Assembly: GCA_018820925.1 (NCBI GenBank)
Contig: JAHJNJ010000042.1
Coordinates: forward strand, 1 to 64,000
Direction of reading: 5' to 3'
DNA from: Gammaproteobacteria bacterium
Lineage (GTDB): Bacteria > Pseudomonadota > Gammaproteobacteria > Burkholderiales > Gallionellaceae
Length of the DNA stretch: 64,000 nt
Of this stretch, positions 53,493 through 62,754 are shown piece by piece. The notes under the pieces were generated by a model. It saw only the letters and a list, made by a program, of their open reading frames with translations, did not search any database and was not told where the DNA came from. Each line of letters begins with the position of its first letter. The first letter of the stretch is position 1. The translations under genes and the position numbers were made by a program.

Positions 53493-53534
53493 CCCCTATC
53501 CGGAAACGTGCAGCAAACCAATTCCGGATAGGGG
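53493..53534. repeat. perfect 13-bp inverted repeat downstream of dbpA
   Basis: CCCCTATCCGGAA (53493-53505) and TTCCGGATAGGGG (53522-53534) around a 16-base loop. There is no U-run afterwards. It may be the transcript end of dbpA or a dispersed palindrome; the rest of the 164-bp gap holds nothing I can name. Confidence 0.6.
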
Positions 53535-53607
53535 AGACCGATTGCAAAGGCCGGGTTTATTGGATGACCACTGTCTGGTCAGTAGTGGCCATTCGTAGCG
53601 GCACTAG

Positions 53608-53901
53608 TTATTTAGTGTCTTCCCAAGCATCACTCGAAGGCACAACTGGAATCAACGTTGTGTGATATTCAAACAATCGCATCAATGCGGAAACAACCGG
53701 CATGGGGAAACCCTGACGCCCACCTCTTTCATCGAAGATGGTTTTGCTGAGATACTCCTGCAACCCGATCGTCCCCCACATCACTGAAATCTTCTCGGCA
53801 ACTTTCGGAAATTGTTGTTGAACCAAAGAAAAATCGGGCGCGATATCCGGCGGTAGCGCCGGTTGCTTGGGTATTTTGGGGGAAACTATATTGATCGCCA
53901 T
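53608..53901 (-). CDS. hypothetical protein, 97 aa
   Basis: A soluble small protein starting MAINIVSPKIPKQPALPPD with no signal or helix. A run GTIGLQEYLSKTIFDERGGRQGFP near the centre looks structured. AAGGA lies upstream of ATG 53901. It is followed by no obvious terminator and preceded by another small unknown gene in the same direction. I recognise no family. Confidence 0.55.
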   Translation of the reverse strand: MAINIVSPKIPKQPALPPDIAPDFSLVQQQFPKVAEKISVMWGTIGLQEYLSKTIFDERGGRQGFPMPVVSALMRLFEYHTTLIPVVPSSDAWEDTK

Positions 53902-53927
53902 ATCCAGTCATCCTTCAATAACAGAAC

Positions 53928-54131
53928 TCAATAAAGAGGGTATCCGTTGCTGCGTTTCACCTGGCCGAACAGGAAACCCGTGAAAGAAGGATACGCCGAT
54001 TCGCAATTTAACACCAAAGACCCTTTCCCGATATATGCCTGAATATATAGGCCAGTATCCTTACCCTCCGTGCGCGCCTGCAGAAAAACCGGCAATTGAT
54101 CGGGAAAGCGGAATACTATTTCCCTCCACAC
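53928..54131 (-). CDS. hypothetical protein, 67 aa
   Basis: A short frame starting at GTG 54131, just inside the end of the nuclease gene (whose stop is at 54116-54118). An ATG at 54185 would lengthen it but overlaps the nuclease by 70 bp. Content such as DTGLYIQAYIGKGSLVLN suggests beta structure. No family recognised; it could be chance. Confidence 0.35.
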   Translation of the reverse strand: MWREIVFRFPDQLPVFLQARTEGKDTGLYIQAYIGKGSLVLNCESAYPSFTGFLFGQVKRSNGYPLY

Positions 54132-54910
54132 AGGCTCTCGCAAGGCGAGCCATCGTGATTTCCGTCCAACGTATTCAGACCGCAATGTGTGAAGTAGAAA
54201 CGTGCTTCGTCACAGGAGTCCATTTGCGAACAGCGGCGTTTTTCTCCGCACTTCATATCCGGCTTCATGAGTTTGTCCGGTTGGACGGTACTATCCCGGG
54301 GATCGGCTTGCGTGGCGGGTATAAACGATGGATGCAGTTTGCGCCACTGCCGCGGGGCCTGCGGGTCGGATTGCGCCCAGAGCCCGCGACGAGCCAGCCG
54401 GGCTTCGTTTTGCAGCGTGATGTAGGTCTCATCGGCAGGAAAGCGGGATAGCTTCTTGTCGGCGAGAACGTCGTTTGATTGTTGATCTTGCGGCGGCCTT
54501 GACTCCGGGCGCCCGCTTTTTCGCCCTCCGGCAGAAGCCCACGCCATTCCCCGCCTCACCTGTTCCCGATTGATGTCGCGCCCGTCAACTGAAATCAGTC
54601 CGACGATGCGTCCATACTGGTCAACGGCCAGGCTGTCGATCCGCACTATTTTTTTGCCCACCATTTCCAGCAACGAATCGCGGGATTGTCGGCCGAAGGC
54701 TTGCTCTTTTTGCGAGTTGGTCGGCTTGCCGCCCATCCCTGCATGACCCACTTCCGGCGCATCGATGTGGGCCAGACGGACTTTCAGCTTGTGACCGCCC
54801 CGCAATACCATGACAGTGTCGCCATCCATCACCACGATCACTTTGGCACTGAAGGTCTCGGCTTGCGCGCCCCATACAAAGCAACAGTACAGCGCAAGCA
54901 GGAGTCTCAC
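54116..54910 (-). CDS. secreted thermonuclease-like protein with Excalibur-type tail
   Basis: The 264-aa protein has a signal peptide (RLLLALYCCFVWGAQA) and an SNase domain with VVMDGDTVMVL, VRLAHIDAPEVG and DQYGRIVGLI. A C-terminal cysteine-rich, calcium-type segment (CSQMDSCDEARFYFTHC...LDGNHDGSPCESLC) matches the Excalibur pattern DxDxDGxxCE in spirit. GTG 54910 overlaps the pgpA stop (GTGA) and places the signal peptide at the very start; ATG 54940 lies further inside pgpA. Likely a periplasmic or extracellular nuclease. Confidence 0.8.
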   Translation of the reverse strand: MRLLLALYCCFVWGAQAETFSAKVIVVMDGDTVMVLRGGHKLKVRLAHIDAPEVGHAGMGGKPTNSQKEQAFGRQSRDSLLEMVGKKIVRIDSLAVDQYGRIVGLISVDGRDINREQVRRGMAWASAGGRKSGRPESRPPQDQQSNDVLADKKLSRFPADETYITLQNEARLARRGLWAQSDPQAPRQWRKLHPSFIPATQADPRDSTVQPDKLMKPDMKCGEKRRCSQMDSCDEARFYFTHCGLNTLDGNHDGSPCESLCGGK

Positions 54911-55413
54911 ACCAGAATGCTTTTGACCACGGCCAGACACAGGAGCGCGTAACCGGCCGCCAGGATGTCATCGAACATGACACCCAATCCGCCATGCCAT
55001 GTCTTGTCGAAATGGCGAATGGGTTGCGGCTTGACGATATCAAAGAAGCGGAACAGTGCGAACGCCAGCACCTGCCAGACCAGCCCCTCCGGCGTGAAAA
55101 ACAGGACCAGCGTGAATGCAACAATCTCGTCCCAGACGATGCCGCCGTAGTCTGGCACACCGAGCGCCTTGCCCGTGATGTCGCACACCCACACACCGAA
55201 AGAAAAAGCCCAGATCAGCACCAGCAGAAACAGCGCTTCGCTCAGCCGGGGCGCAAGGTACCAGTACATGGGAAAGGCGATCAGCGTGCCTGCCGTGCCG
55301 GGCGCGCGCGGGAACAGACCCGCGCCGAAGCCGAAGGAAAGGAAATGCGCGGGGTGGCTGAACAAGAATCCCCAGGATGGTTTGACTTTCAATTGGTCAT
55401 TCGAAGTGGTCAT
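54907..55413 (-). CDS. pgpA: phosphatidylglycerophosphatase A
   Basis: A 168-aa inner-membrane phosphatase converting phosphatidylglycerol phosphate to phosphatidylglycerol. Family motifs: GFGAGLFPRAPGTAGTL, DYGGIVWDEIVAF and FRFFDIVKPQPIRHFD, with GGLGVMFDDILAA. Several membrane helices. Overlaps the thiL end by 17 bp; this thiL-pgpA order is common in proteobacteria. Confidence 0.94.
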   Translation of the reverse strand: MTTSNDQLKVKPSWGFLFSHPAHFLSFGFGAGLFPRAPGTAGTLIAFPMYWYLAPRLSEALFLLVLIWAFSFGVWVCDITGKALGVPDYGGIVWDEIVAFTLVLFFTPEGLVWQVLAFALFRFFDIVKPQPIRHFDKTWHGGLGVMFDDILAAGYALLCLAVVKSILV

Positions 55414-56344
55414 AGCCGCTTTCCTTTATTTTCAGAACGCCACCCTCTGCCGTACGCACCGTGCAGTCTTTGCCTGCATTGACGCTGCCGATGCGCGTGA
55501 GCGGCAACTGCAGTCTCAACGCAAGCGCTTCGATCTCCCCTGATCTTGCTGCGGGTGCGGTAAAACACAATTCATAATCGTCGCCGCCGGCCAGCACGCA
55601 GTGCCGGAGTGTCGATTCATCGATATCGTGTGCCTTAACCTTCGGGATGGCAGCAAATTGTAACTCCGCGCCGACCCCGGAGCTTTCCAGAATATGCCCG
55701 AGATCGGCGAGCAAGCCGTCCGAGATGTCTATGGCACTGTGGGCAATGTCGCGCAACGCCACGCCCAACGCAACCCTGGGTTGCGGTTGATGCAAGGCGG
55801 CAAGGCAGGGAAGGCGGGCATCTTCGTGCAATTTGATCGTTTTCTGCAGATGGGCCAGTCCCAGTGCCGCCAGACCCAACGTGCCGGAAACCCAGATGTC
55901 GTCCCCGGCCTTCGCGCCGCTGCGGCGCAACGCCTTGCCTGCAGGCACTTCGCCCATGATGGTGACGCACAGATTGAGCGGCCCGCGCGTGGTATCGCCG
56001 CCGACAAGGTCAACGCCGTGTTCTTCCGCCAATGCAAAAAATCCCGCGCTGAATTGTTGCAGCCAGTCTTCGTTCGCATTCGGCAGCGACAAGGCCAGCG
56101 TCGCCCAGCGCGGCACTGCGCCCATCGCCGCCAGGTCGGAGAGATTGACCGCCAGCGTCTTATGGCCCAGCAAATAAGGATCGGTATCGGGGAAAAAGTG
56201 GGTGCCGCCCACCAGCATGTCGGTGGAAACAGCCAGTTCCATACCGTCGGCGATACGCAACAGTGCGGCATCGTCGCCCACGCCCAGGATTACGTTCGGC
56301 GTGGAACGGGTGAAGTAGCGCTTGATGAGATCGAATTCGGACAT
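55397..56344 (-). CDS. thiL: thiamine-monophosphate kinase
   Basis: A 315-aa ATP-dependent kinase making thiamine diphosphate. It starts MSEFDLIKRYF, then VGDDAALL, STDMLVGGTHFF, VNLSDLAAMGA, VGGDTTRG and DISDGLLADL; the C-terminal part holds VLAGGDDYELCF. Follows nusB after a 61-bp gap containing repeat sequence. Confidence 0.95.
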   Translation of the reverse strand: MSEFDLIKRYFTRSTPNVILGVGDDAALLRIADGMELAVSTDMLVGGTHFFPDTDPYLLGHKTLAVNLSDLAAMGAVPRWATLALSLPNANEDWLQQFSAGFFALAEEHGVDLVGGDTTRGPLNLCVTIMGEVPAGKALRRSGAKAGDDIWVSGTLGLAALGLAHLQKTIKLHEDARLPCLAALHQPQPRVALGVALRDIAHSAIDISDGLLADLGHILESSGVGAELQFAAIPKVKAHDIDESTLRHCVLAGGDDYELCFTAPAARSGEIEALALRLQLPLTRIGSVNAGKDCTVRTAEGGVLKIKESGYDHFE

Positions 56345-56350
56345 AGGAAC

Positions 56351-56423
56351 AGTCGTTAGTCGTTACAAAAACTGCGCAGCAACCATATCAACTAGCGACT
56401 ACAAACTAACGACTAGCGACTAT
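56351..56423. repeat. ACTAACGACTAGCGACTA-type repeat between thiL and nusB
   Basis: AGTCGTTAGTCGTTAC, then ACTAGCGACTACAAACTAAC and GACTAGCGACTA: short direct and inverse copies of one word. The same word builds the nrdR-glyA intergenic region at 61238-61326. Confidence 0.65.
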
Positions 56424-56861
56424 TTCAGTTGCACGCACTTGTGCCGCCAACTTGTCCAGCACGCCGTTGACAAACTTGTGTCCATCGCTGCCGCCAAAGG
56501 TTTTGGTCAACTCCACCGCCTCGTTGATGACGACGCGATAGGGCACCTCGGGATGATGGGTCAATTCATACGCGCCCAACAGCAGCACGGAGAATTCAAC
56601 CGGGCTCAGTTCCTTAACGGCGCGATCCAGATGCGGGGCGATCTGTTCCGACAATTCCTCGTGCTGCGCGATTGCACCGTGCAGCAGTTGCCCGAAGAAT
56701 TCGCTGTCATAGCGTCCCAGGCTTTTCTCGTCGCGCGTGGCTTTTTCGATCAGCGCCGCGCTTTTGCCGGAAAGACGCCATTCGTATATGCCCTGCATCG
56801 CCAGTTCGCGTGCGCGGTGACGCATGCTTTTGGCCGGGTTGTTCTGCTTCACTTCGCTCAC
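56406..56861 (-). CDS. nusB: transcription antitermination factor NusB
   Basis: A 151-aa all-helical protein that with NusE (S10) binds boxA RNA in rRNA antitermination. Family sequence: [50 protein letters not shown] and [11 protein letters not shown]. It overlaps ribH by 4 bp (ATGA), the usual ribH-nusB pairing. Confidence 0.95.
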   Translation of the reverse strand: MSEVKQNNPAKSMRHRARELAMQGIYEWRLSGKSAALIEKATRDEKSLGRYDSEFFGQLLHGAIAQHEELSEQIAPHLDRAVKELSPVEFSVLLLGAYELTHHPEVPYRVVINEAVELTKTFGGSDGHKFVNGVLDKLAAQVRATEIVASR

Positions 56862-57310
56862 GCAATGCCTTTCAACAGGTGCACCATTTCGATGGCGACC
56901 AGGGCCGCTTCGGCCCCTTTCACGTTCATGCGCACTTCGGCCTGTTCGTCGGTATCGGTGGTCAGGATCGCGTTGGCGATGGGAACGCCGCTGTGCAATT
57001 GCACCTCGCCCACGCCGCGCGCCGATTCGTTGGAAACCACTTCAAAATGATAAGTATCGCCGCGTATCACTGCACCCAGTGCGATAAGTGCGTCGTACTT
57101 CTTGCTCTGCGCCATGGTTTGCAATACCAGCGGTATTTCCAGTGCGCCCGGTACGTTGGCCAGTGTGATGTCGTCTTCACTCACGCCGCTTTGCACCAAT
57201 TGCGCACGGCAGGCCGCCAGCAAACCTTCGCACACCACTTCGTTGAAACGGCTCTGCACGATGCCGATGCGCAAACCTTTGCCGTTCAGATTCTGTTTGA
57301 TCTCTTTCAT
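56858..57310 (-). CDS. ribH: 6,7-dimethyl-8-ribityllumazine synthase
   Basis: A 150-aa enzyme forming dimethylribityllumazine, the penultimate step to riboflavin. It shows [37 protein letters not shown] and [15 protein letters not shown] 57310 (MKEIKQN) fits the family and overlaps the ribBA stop (ATGA). Confidence 0.96.
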   Translation of the reverse strand: MKEIKQNLNGKGLRIGIVQSRFNEVVCEGLLAACRAQLVQSGVSEDDITLANVPGALEIPLVLQTMAQSKKYDALIALGAVIRGDTYHFEVVSNESARGVGEVQLHSGVPIANAILTTDTDEQAEVRMNVKGAEAALVAIEMVHLLKGIA

Positions 57311-58407
57311 TGTGTTTCCTTGCATTGACAATAACGTACCACTTCCAGACCGAAGCCGGTCATGCTGGGCAGTTTGCGCGGGGTGGCGATGAGGCACATC
57401 TTGCCGACGTTGAGGTCGCGCAGGATCTGTGCGCCTATGCCGTAGCTGCGCGGGTCCCACTGCGCATGGTGCGGTTCGGGCGTGGCCGCCGCACGCGCCA
57501 GCAGGTTCTCCGAGGTCTCGGTGTGGTGCATCAGCACCAGCACGCCCGCGTCGGACTGGCTGATTTTCTTCAATGCGTCATGCACGCTGGTGGTATTGGG
57601 AGAACTGACCTGCTCCAGAAAGTCCAGGGCGGACAGCGGTTCATGCACGCGCACCACCGTCTCGGTCTGCGGCTGGATATCGCCTTTCACCAGCGCCAGA
57701 TGGGTGCGCTGCGTGGTCTGGTCGGTATAGGTAACCAGATCCAGTTCACCGTAGGCAGTCTGTACCTTGCGCCGTGCCACGCGTTCGACCAGTGTCTCGT
57801 TGTGCATGCGATATTCGATCAGGTCGGCGATGGTGCCGATCTTCAAGCCGTGCTCCTTGGCGAACGGAATCAGGTCGGGCAAGCGGGCCATTTCACCGTC
57901 TTCCTTGATGATTTCGCAAATTACGGAGGCCGGCATCACCCCAGCCATTTGCGCCAGGTCGCAACCGGCTTCGGTATGTCCCGCACGCACCAGCACGCCG
58001 CCCGGACGTGCCATGATGGGGAAAATATGGCCGGGTTGCACGATATCCGCTGGGCCTGCTTTTTTCTTCACCGCAGCGCGGATGGTGGTGGCTCGGTCGG
58101 ATGCGGAAATGCCGGTGGTGACGCCTTCCGCAGCCTCGATGGATACGGTGAAATTGGTGCCGAGCGGGCTCTTGTTGTCACGCGCCATATGCGAAATGCC
58201 GAGCTGGCTGCAACGCTCTTCGGTCAGGGTCAGACAAACCAGTCCGCGCGCATGGCGGATCATGAAGTTGATCGCTTCCGGGGTAACGAATTCGGCCGCA
58301 AACAACAGGTCGCCTTCGTTCTCGCGGTCTTCTTCGTCCACCAGAACAACCATGCGTCCGGCGCGTATTTCGTCGATAATTTCGGTTATTGGTGCTATAT
58401 CAGTCAT
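57307..58407 (-). CDS. ribB: 3,4-dihydroxy-2-butanone-4-phosphate synthase with degenerate RibA-like domain
   Basis: The protein has 366 aa. Residues 1-205 are a complete Rib[16 protein letters not shown], the [10 protein letters not shown] region, and [10 protein letters not shown]. The C-terminal half has RibA layout (ends [13 protein letters not shown]) but lacks the C-x10-C-x-C zinc cysteines and the RQEGRGIGL motif of GTP cyclohydrolase II, so that activity should be absent. The true RibA must be elsewhere. ATG 58407 (MTDIAP) is chosen. No FMN riboswitch precedes it. Confidence 0.92.
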   Translation of the reverse strand: MTDIAPITEIIDEIRAGRMVVLVDEEDRENEGDLLFAAEFVTPEAINFMIRHARGLVCLTLTEERCSQLGISHMARDNKSPLGTNFTVSIEAAEGVTTGISASDRATTIRAAVKKKAGPADIVQPGHIFPIMARPGGVLVRAGHTEAGCDLAQMAGVMPASVICEIIKEDGEMARLPDLIPFAKEHGLKIGTIADLIEYRMHNETLVERVARRKVQTAYGELDLVTYTDQTTQRTHLALVKGDIQPQTETVVRVHEPLSALDFLEQVSSPNTTSVHDALKKISQSDAGVLVLMHHTETSENLLARAAATPEPHHAQWDPRSYGIGAQILRDLNVGKMCLIATPRKLPSMTGFGLEVVRYCQCKETQ

Positions 58408-58521
58408 GTGTACGGCTCTGGTGTTCAATATTAAGGGGGTAGATTCTATCATCATCACTGCAACTCAAGCCCGGACGCGTGTAGTATTCGCGGATATATA
58501 CATCTCAAGGAACATCTGTCT

Positions 58522-59070
58522 ATGCTGGAATGGCTCGCCTTTTTCACCGGAACTGTTTTTTTGACCTATGTCTCGCGCAATTCATTGCGCATACCTAAAT
58601 CGCACGGTTTTTACCGTTTTTTTGCCTGGGAATTGATGCTGGTCATGATCGTGCTGAACATGGACGGCTGGTATAGCGCCCCGCTCACGCTTGACCAGAC
58701 CGTGTGCGGGATATTGATGGGCATCTCGCTGTTACTGGTCATCGTCAGTTACGAATCACTGCGGCAATACGGAAAACAGGATGACAAACGCAGCGACCCG
58801 CACCTTTTGCCGTTCGAGAAAACCACTGAACTGGTCACCAGCGGAATATACCGTTTCATCCGCCACCCCATGTACAGTTCGCTGATCTTTCTGGATTGGG
58901 GATTGTTCTTCAAGCGCATGTCATGGTTGAGTGCCAGCCTCGCATCGATCGCCTGCATCTTTCTGGTGATCGCCACGCTCGCCGAGGAAAACGAGAATAT
59001 TCGCTACTTCGGCACGAAATACCGGGAATACATGAAACGCTCCAAACGCTTCGTGCCTTTCGCGCTATGA
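58522..59070 (+). CDS. isoprenylcysteine carboxyl methyltransferase-family membrane protein
   Basis: The 182-aa protein has four to five hydrophobic helices and the ICMT/PEMT-like motif TSGIYRFIRHPMYSSLIFLD, followed by EENENIRYFGTKYREYMKR near the end. These are the cofactor-binding signatures of the membrane methyltransferase family. The bacterial substrates are mostly unknown. It is alone on the plus strand, divergent from ribBA and convergent with ribE. Confidence 0.8.
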   Translation: MLEWLAFFTGTVFLTYVSRNSLRIPKSHGFYRFFAWELMLVMIVLNMDGWYSAPLTLDQTVCGILMGISLLLVIVSYESLRQYGKQDDKRSDPHLLPFEKTTELVTSGIYRFIRHPMYSSLIFLDWGLFFKRMSWLSASLASIACIFLVIATLAEENENIRYFGTKYREYMKRSKRFVPFAL

Positions 59071-59071
59071 A

Positions 59072-59668
59072 TCAAACTGCTTCCGCTGTCAGCATGCGCT
59101 CGACGTAGCGCGCAATCAGGTCGATCTCCAGATTCACTTTTGAACCGACCTTCAGTTCATTCAGCGTCGTCACATCCAGCGTATGCGGTATCAGATTCAC
59201 CTCGAATTCCGCGCCCGCAACCTGATTCACCGTGAGGCTGACGCCATCGATGGTGATGGAACCTTTCATCGCGATGTACTTGGCGAGCTCGTGTGGCGCA
59301 CGCACCACCAGGCGCCAGCTTTCGCCGATGTCGTTAAACGCGATCACCTCGCCCACGCCGTCCACATGCCCGCTCACCATATGCCCGCCCAAACGGTCGG
59401 ACAGGCGCAGGGCTTTTTCCAGATTGACGTGCCCGCCCTGTTTCTGAAGGCCGGTGGTGCAGTTCAGCGTCTCGCGCGAAACATCAACGCTGAAATCGTT
59501 GCCCTCGCGCTTCACCACGGTGAGGCACACGCCGTTTACCGCGATGCTGTCGCCGAGCTGCACATCATCCATACCGAGCGCTTCGGTATTCACGGTCAGG
59601 CGCAAACCGCCTTCCCTGTCCTGTGCCAATTTGATCAGACCAACATCGGCCACGATTCCGCTGAACAT
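59072..59668 (-). CDS. ribE: riboflavin synthase, alpha chain
   Basis: A 198-aa enzyme dismutating two dimethylribityllumazines to riboflavin. It has two lumazine-binding repeats: MFSGIVADVG...DSIAVNGVCLTV and GHMVSGHVDGVGEV...GSITIDGVSLTV. ATG 59668 with GGAG eight bases upstream fits the family; GTG 59674 overlaps the ribD stop and is possible. Confidence 0.96.
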   Translation of the reverse strand: MFSGIVADVGLIKLAQDREGGLRLTVNTEALGMDDVQLGDSIAVNGVCLTVVKREGNDFSVDVSRETLNCTTGLQKQGGHVNLEKALRLSDRLGGHMVSGHVDGVGEVIAFNDIGESWRLVVRAPHELAKYIAMKGSITIDGVSLTVNQVAGAEFEVNLIPHTLDVTTLNELKVGSKVNLEIDLIARYVERMLTAEAV

Positions 59669-59670
59669 AG

Positions 59671-60759
59671 TCACTTCTCCTTTGATATTTTAACCACGAC
59701 GCGCAAGTCGTTGCCCACTTGCCGCACATCATTCCATTGCAATGCCACGCGTTGCTGCAGTTGCGTCAGTTCCCCAAGGTCTGCGAGCCCCCGTGCCGCA
59801 TCGCCCAGTAACTGCGGCGCCAGATACAGCACCAGTTCGTCCACCAAGCCTGCTTTCAGGAGCGCGCCATTCAGTTTGCGCCCTGCTTCAACCAGCACCT
59901 CGTTGATCCCGCGTTTCCCCAGGTCGCGCAGTACGGCGGGCAAATCCACCTTGCCATCCTCTCCCGCCAACACCATCACTTCCGTGCCTTTCCTGTGCAA
60001 CGCTGCAAGCCTGCTCGCATCCGGGAAAGCCGTATAAATCAGCGCCCCGCCTGAAAGGATGGAAGCATCCGGCGGTATGTGCAACTGGCTGTCCAGCACC
60101 ACGCGCAGCGGCTGCCGCCCGCATTCAATTTCGCGCACATTGAGCTGAGGATCGTCCGCCAGAACCGTGCCCATGCCCGTCAACACCGCGCAGGAACGTG
60201 CCCGCCAGTGTTGCACGTCGCGTCTGGCAGCGGGGCCGGTGATCCATTTGCTAGTGCCGTTCGCCAAGGCAGTACGCCCGTCCAGACTCGCGGCAATCTT
60301 GCTGCGCACCCAGGGTGTACCGCGTGTCATGCGCGCAACAAAACCGATATTCAGGTCGCGCGCTGCACTGTCCATCAGGCCGTGTTCGACTTCAATCCCG
60401 GCGGCACGCAATTTTTCCAGCCCCTGACCGGCAACCAGCGGATTGGGATCCTGCATCGCCGCAACCACGCGTGAAACGCCCGCTGCGATCAGTGCATCCG
60501 CGCAGGGCGGCGTGCGCCCGAAATGGCTGCAGGGCTCCAAAGTAACGTAGGCCGTTGCCCCGCGCGCCGCTTTTCCCGCCTCGCGCAAGGCGTGTACCTC
60601 TGCATGCGGCTCGCCGGCACGCTCATGCCAGCCTTCGCCAACGATCCTGTTTGCTTTTACCAGTACGCAGCCCACGCGGGGATTGGGCGAGGTCGTGTAC
60701 AACCCGCGTTCCGCAAGGCGCAGCGCCCGAGCCATCCATTGCTGGTCTGCCCCATTCAT
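59671..60759 (-). CDS. ribD: riboflavin biosynthesis deaminase/reductase
   Basis: A 362-aa bifunctional enzyme. The N-terminal deaminase has the zinc motifs [11 protein letters not shown] and [17 protein letters not shown]. The C-terminal reductase follows ([18 protein letters not shown]...[14 protein letters not shown]). Catalyses steps two and three of the pathway. Overlaps nrdR by 4 bp and runs into ribE. Confidence 0.96.
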   Translation of the reverse strand: MNGADQQWMARALRLAERGLYTTSPNPRVGCVLVKANRIVGEGWHERAGEPHAEVHALREAGKAARGATAYVTLEPCSHFGRTPPCADALIAAGVSRVVAAMQDPNPLVAGQGLEKLRAAGIEVEHGLMDSAARDLNIGFVARMTRGTPWVRSKIAASLDGRTALANGTSKWITGPAARRDVQHWRARSCAVLTGMGTVLADDPQLNVREIECGRQPLRVVLDSQLHIPPDASILSGGALIYTAFPDASRLAALHRKGTEVMVLAGEDGKVDLPAVLRDLGKRGINEVLVEAGRKLNGALLKAGLVDELVLYLAPQLLGDAARGLADLGELTQLQQRVALQWNDVRQVGNDLRVVVKISKEK

Positions 60760-61232
60760 TTATTGTCACTCTTGCGGCGCCGCGTATTTTTTACGGCATC
60801 GATGGCATCGGAAAAATCGCCGACGTCCTGGAAGCTCTTGTACACCGAGGCAAAACGGATGTAGGCAACCTTGTCGAGTTTCAACAGCTCTTTCATCACC
60901 ATCTCGCCGATCTGGCGCGAACCGATCTCGCGTTCGCCTATGGCAAAAATTTTCTGGGTGACATTATCGATAGCCGCATCGACCAGCTCGGTGGGAACCG
61001 GGCGCTTGTGCAGTGCACGGGTAAAACTGGTACGCAGCTTCTCGTCGTCGAACTCACTGCGCATGCCGTTCTGCTTGACCACCTGCGGCATGCGCAATTC
61101 CACCATCTCGTACGTGGTGAAGCGCTTGTCGCACGACAGGCAGCGCCGCCGCCGCCGGATGCTGTCGCCCTCCTCGCTTTCGCGCGTGTCCACGACCTGA
61201 GTGGAAGGGTGTTTGCAGAAAGGGCATTTCAT
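60756..61232 (-). CDS. nrdR: transcriptional repressor NrdR
   Basis: A 158-aa repressor of ribonucleotide reductase genes. The N-terminal zinc ribbon is [19 protein letters not shown] then [16 protein letters not shown]; the ATP-cone domain follows ([20 protein letters not shown]). Located between glyA and ribD as in many proteobacteria. Confidence 0.96.
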   Translation of the reverse strand: MKCPFCKHPSTQVVDTRESEEGDSIRRRRRCLSCDKRFTTYEMVELRMPQVVKQNGMRSEFDDEKLRTSFTRALHKRPVPTELVDAAIDNVTQKIFAIGEREIGSRQIGEMVMKELLKLDKVAYIRFASVYKSFQDVGDFSDAIDAVKNTRRRKSDNK

Positions 61233-61237
61233 AAGGG

Positions 61238-61326
61238 CAGTCGTTAGTTTTTAGTCGCTAGCTGTTAGTTGGTTTTGTCCCCGCTTCGCGGCGGTTTTAA
61301 CTAACGACTAGCGACTAACGTCTGGC
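61238..61326. repeat. inverted ACTAACGACTAGCGACTA repeat between nrdR and glyA
   Basis: AGTCGCTAGCTGTTAGTT (from about 61253) and AACTAACGACTAGCGACTAA (from about 61299) are near-perfect inverse arms. They surround a small CCGC-TTC-GCGG hairpin. Related to the copy at 56351-56423. May serve as the glyA 3' end. Confidence 0.65.
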
Positions 61327-61328
61327 AA

Positions 61329-62576
61329 CTAGGCTCCATATACCGGAAATTGCGTCGTCAGCTTCTTCACTTCGCCGACAACGCGTGCGAGTACGACATC
61401 GTCGTTCGGCGCATCCAGCACATCGGCGATCAGGTGCGCCAGCTTCTCGGCTTCCAGTTCCTTGAAACCGCGTGTCGTCATCGCCGGGGAGCCGATGCGG
61501 ATGCCGGACGTAACGAAAGGCTTTTCCGGATCGTTGGGAATGGCGTTCTTGTTCACGGTGATATGCGCTTTGCCCAATGCGGCTTCCGCATCCTTGCCGG
61601 TCAGCTTCTTGGCGCGCAGGTCAACCAGGAATACGTGGCTGTCGGTGCGTCCGGAAACGATGCGCAAGCCGCGCTCGGTCAGCACTTTCGCAATCACGCG
61701 CGCATTGTCGATGACCTGCTTCTGGTATTCCTTGAACTCCTTGCTCGCCGCTTCCTTGAACGCCACCGCTTTGGCCGCGATGACGTGCATCAGCGGGCCG
61801 CCCTGCAATGCGGGGAAGATGGCGGAGTTGAGCGCCTTTTCATGTTCGGCCTTGGCCAGGATCAGCCCGCCGCGCGGTCCGCGCAGGGTCTTGTGGGTGG
61901 TGGTGGTCACGAAATCGGCGATGCCGACCGGGCTGGGATAGTAGCCCGCAGCAACCAGGCCTGCGTAGTGCGCCATGTCCACGAACAGATAGGCGCCGAC
62001 GCTGTCGGCAATCGCGCGGAAACGTTTCCAGTCGATCACCAGCGCGTAAGCGGATGCACCCGCCACGATCATCTTCGGCTTGTGCTCGGTGGCCAGCTTC
62101 TGCACCTGGTCGTAGTCGATCTCTTCCTTGTCGTTCAGGCCATACTGGATGGCGTTGTACAGCTTGCCGCTGATGTTCACCGAGGCGCCATGGGTCAGGT
62201 GACCACCGTGCGCCAGGCTCATGCCCAGGATCGTGTCGCCGGGCTTCAACACGGAGACGTATACACCCTGATTTGCCTGCGAGCCGGAATGCGGCTGCAC
62301 GTTGGCGTATTCCGCACCGAACAGCGCCTTGGCACGGTCGATGGCCAGTTGCTCGGCCACATCGACGAATTCGCAGCCGCCGTAATAGCGCTTGCCGGGA
62401 TAGCCCTCGGCATATTTGTTAGTCAGCTGGCTGCCCTGCGCCTCCATCACCGCCGGACTGGTGTAATTTTCCGAGGCGATCAGCTCGATGTGATCCTCCT
62501 GGCGGCGATTTTCGTTCTGGATGGCGGCCCAGAGCTCGGGGTCGGTCACGGCGATGGTGTTTTTGCTGGAGAACAT
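61329..62576 (-). CDS. glyA: serine hydroxymethyltransferase
   Basis: A 415-aa PLP enzyme interconverting serine and glycine with tetrahydrofolate. It shows [54 protein letters not shown] and the lysine motif [15 protein letters not shown]. Length typical. An extended -10 (TGGTAGAAT on the minus strand, 62619-62624) lies upstream. Confidence 0.97.
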   Translation of the reverse strand: MFSSKNTIAVTDPELWAAIQNENRRQEDHIELIASENYTSPAVMEAQGSQLTNKYAEGYPGKRYYGGCEFVDVAEQLAIDRAKALFGAEYANVQPHSGSQANQGVYVSVLKPGDTILGMSLAHGGHLTHGASVNISGKLYNAIQYGLNDKEEIDYDQVQKLATEHKPKMIVAGASAYALVIDWKRFRAIADSVGAYLFVDMAHYAGLVAAGYYPSPVGIADFVTTTTHKTLRGPRGGLILAKAEHEKALNSAIFPALQGGPLMHVIAAKAVAFKEAASKEFKEYQKQVIDNARVIAKVLTERGLRIVSGRTDSHVFLVDLRAKKLTGKDAEAALGKAHITVNKNAIPNDPEKPFVTSGIRIGSPAMTTRGFKELEAEKLAHLIADVLDAPNDDVVLARVVGEVKKLTTQFPVYGA

Positions 62577-62699
62577 GGCTTACATCCCTAAAAATAGTTG
62601 AAAAACAGGAAGGCGCGGATTCTACCATGCCAAGCTACAGGCCTTACAAATGCTCCCTGTCGCCTTTTCCGGCTGGCTAGGAGCGAACTTATTCTTCGA

Positions 62700-62726
62700 T
62701 TGGCACTCGAATTGCCCGAGTGCTAG
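62700..62726. promoter_or_regulatory. CIRCE operator overlapping the rpoH promoter
   Basis: TTGGCACTC-N9-GAGTGCTAG, a near-perfect match to CIRCE (TTAGCACTC-N9-GAGTGCTAA), the HrcA binding site. It also supplies a sigma-70 promoter: TTGGCA (62700-62705), an 18-base spacer and TAGAAT (62724-62729). HrcA binding would therefore block rpoH transcription until heat shock. Confidence 0.88.
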
Positions 62727-62754
62727 AATTACGCCCACTTTAGGAGGAAATGCC

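Noticed and set aside
58408-58521. FMN riboswitch in front of ribBA
   Set aside because: The divergent gap is only about 110 bp and has none of the conserved RFN-element sequences.
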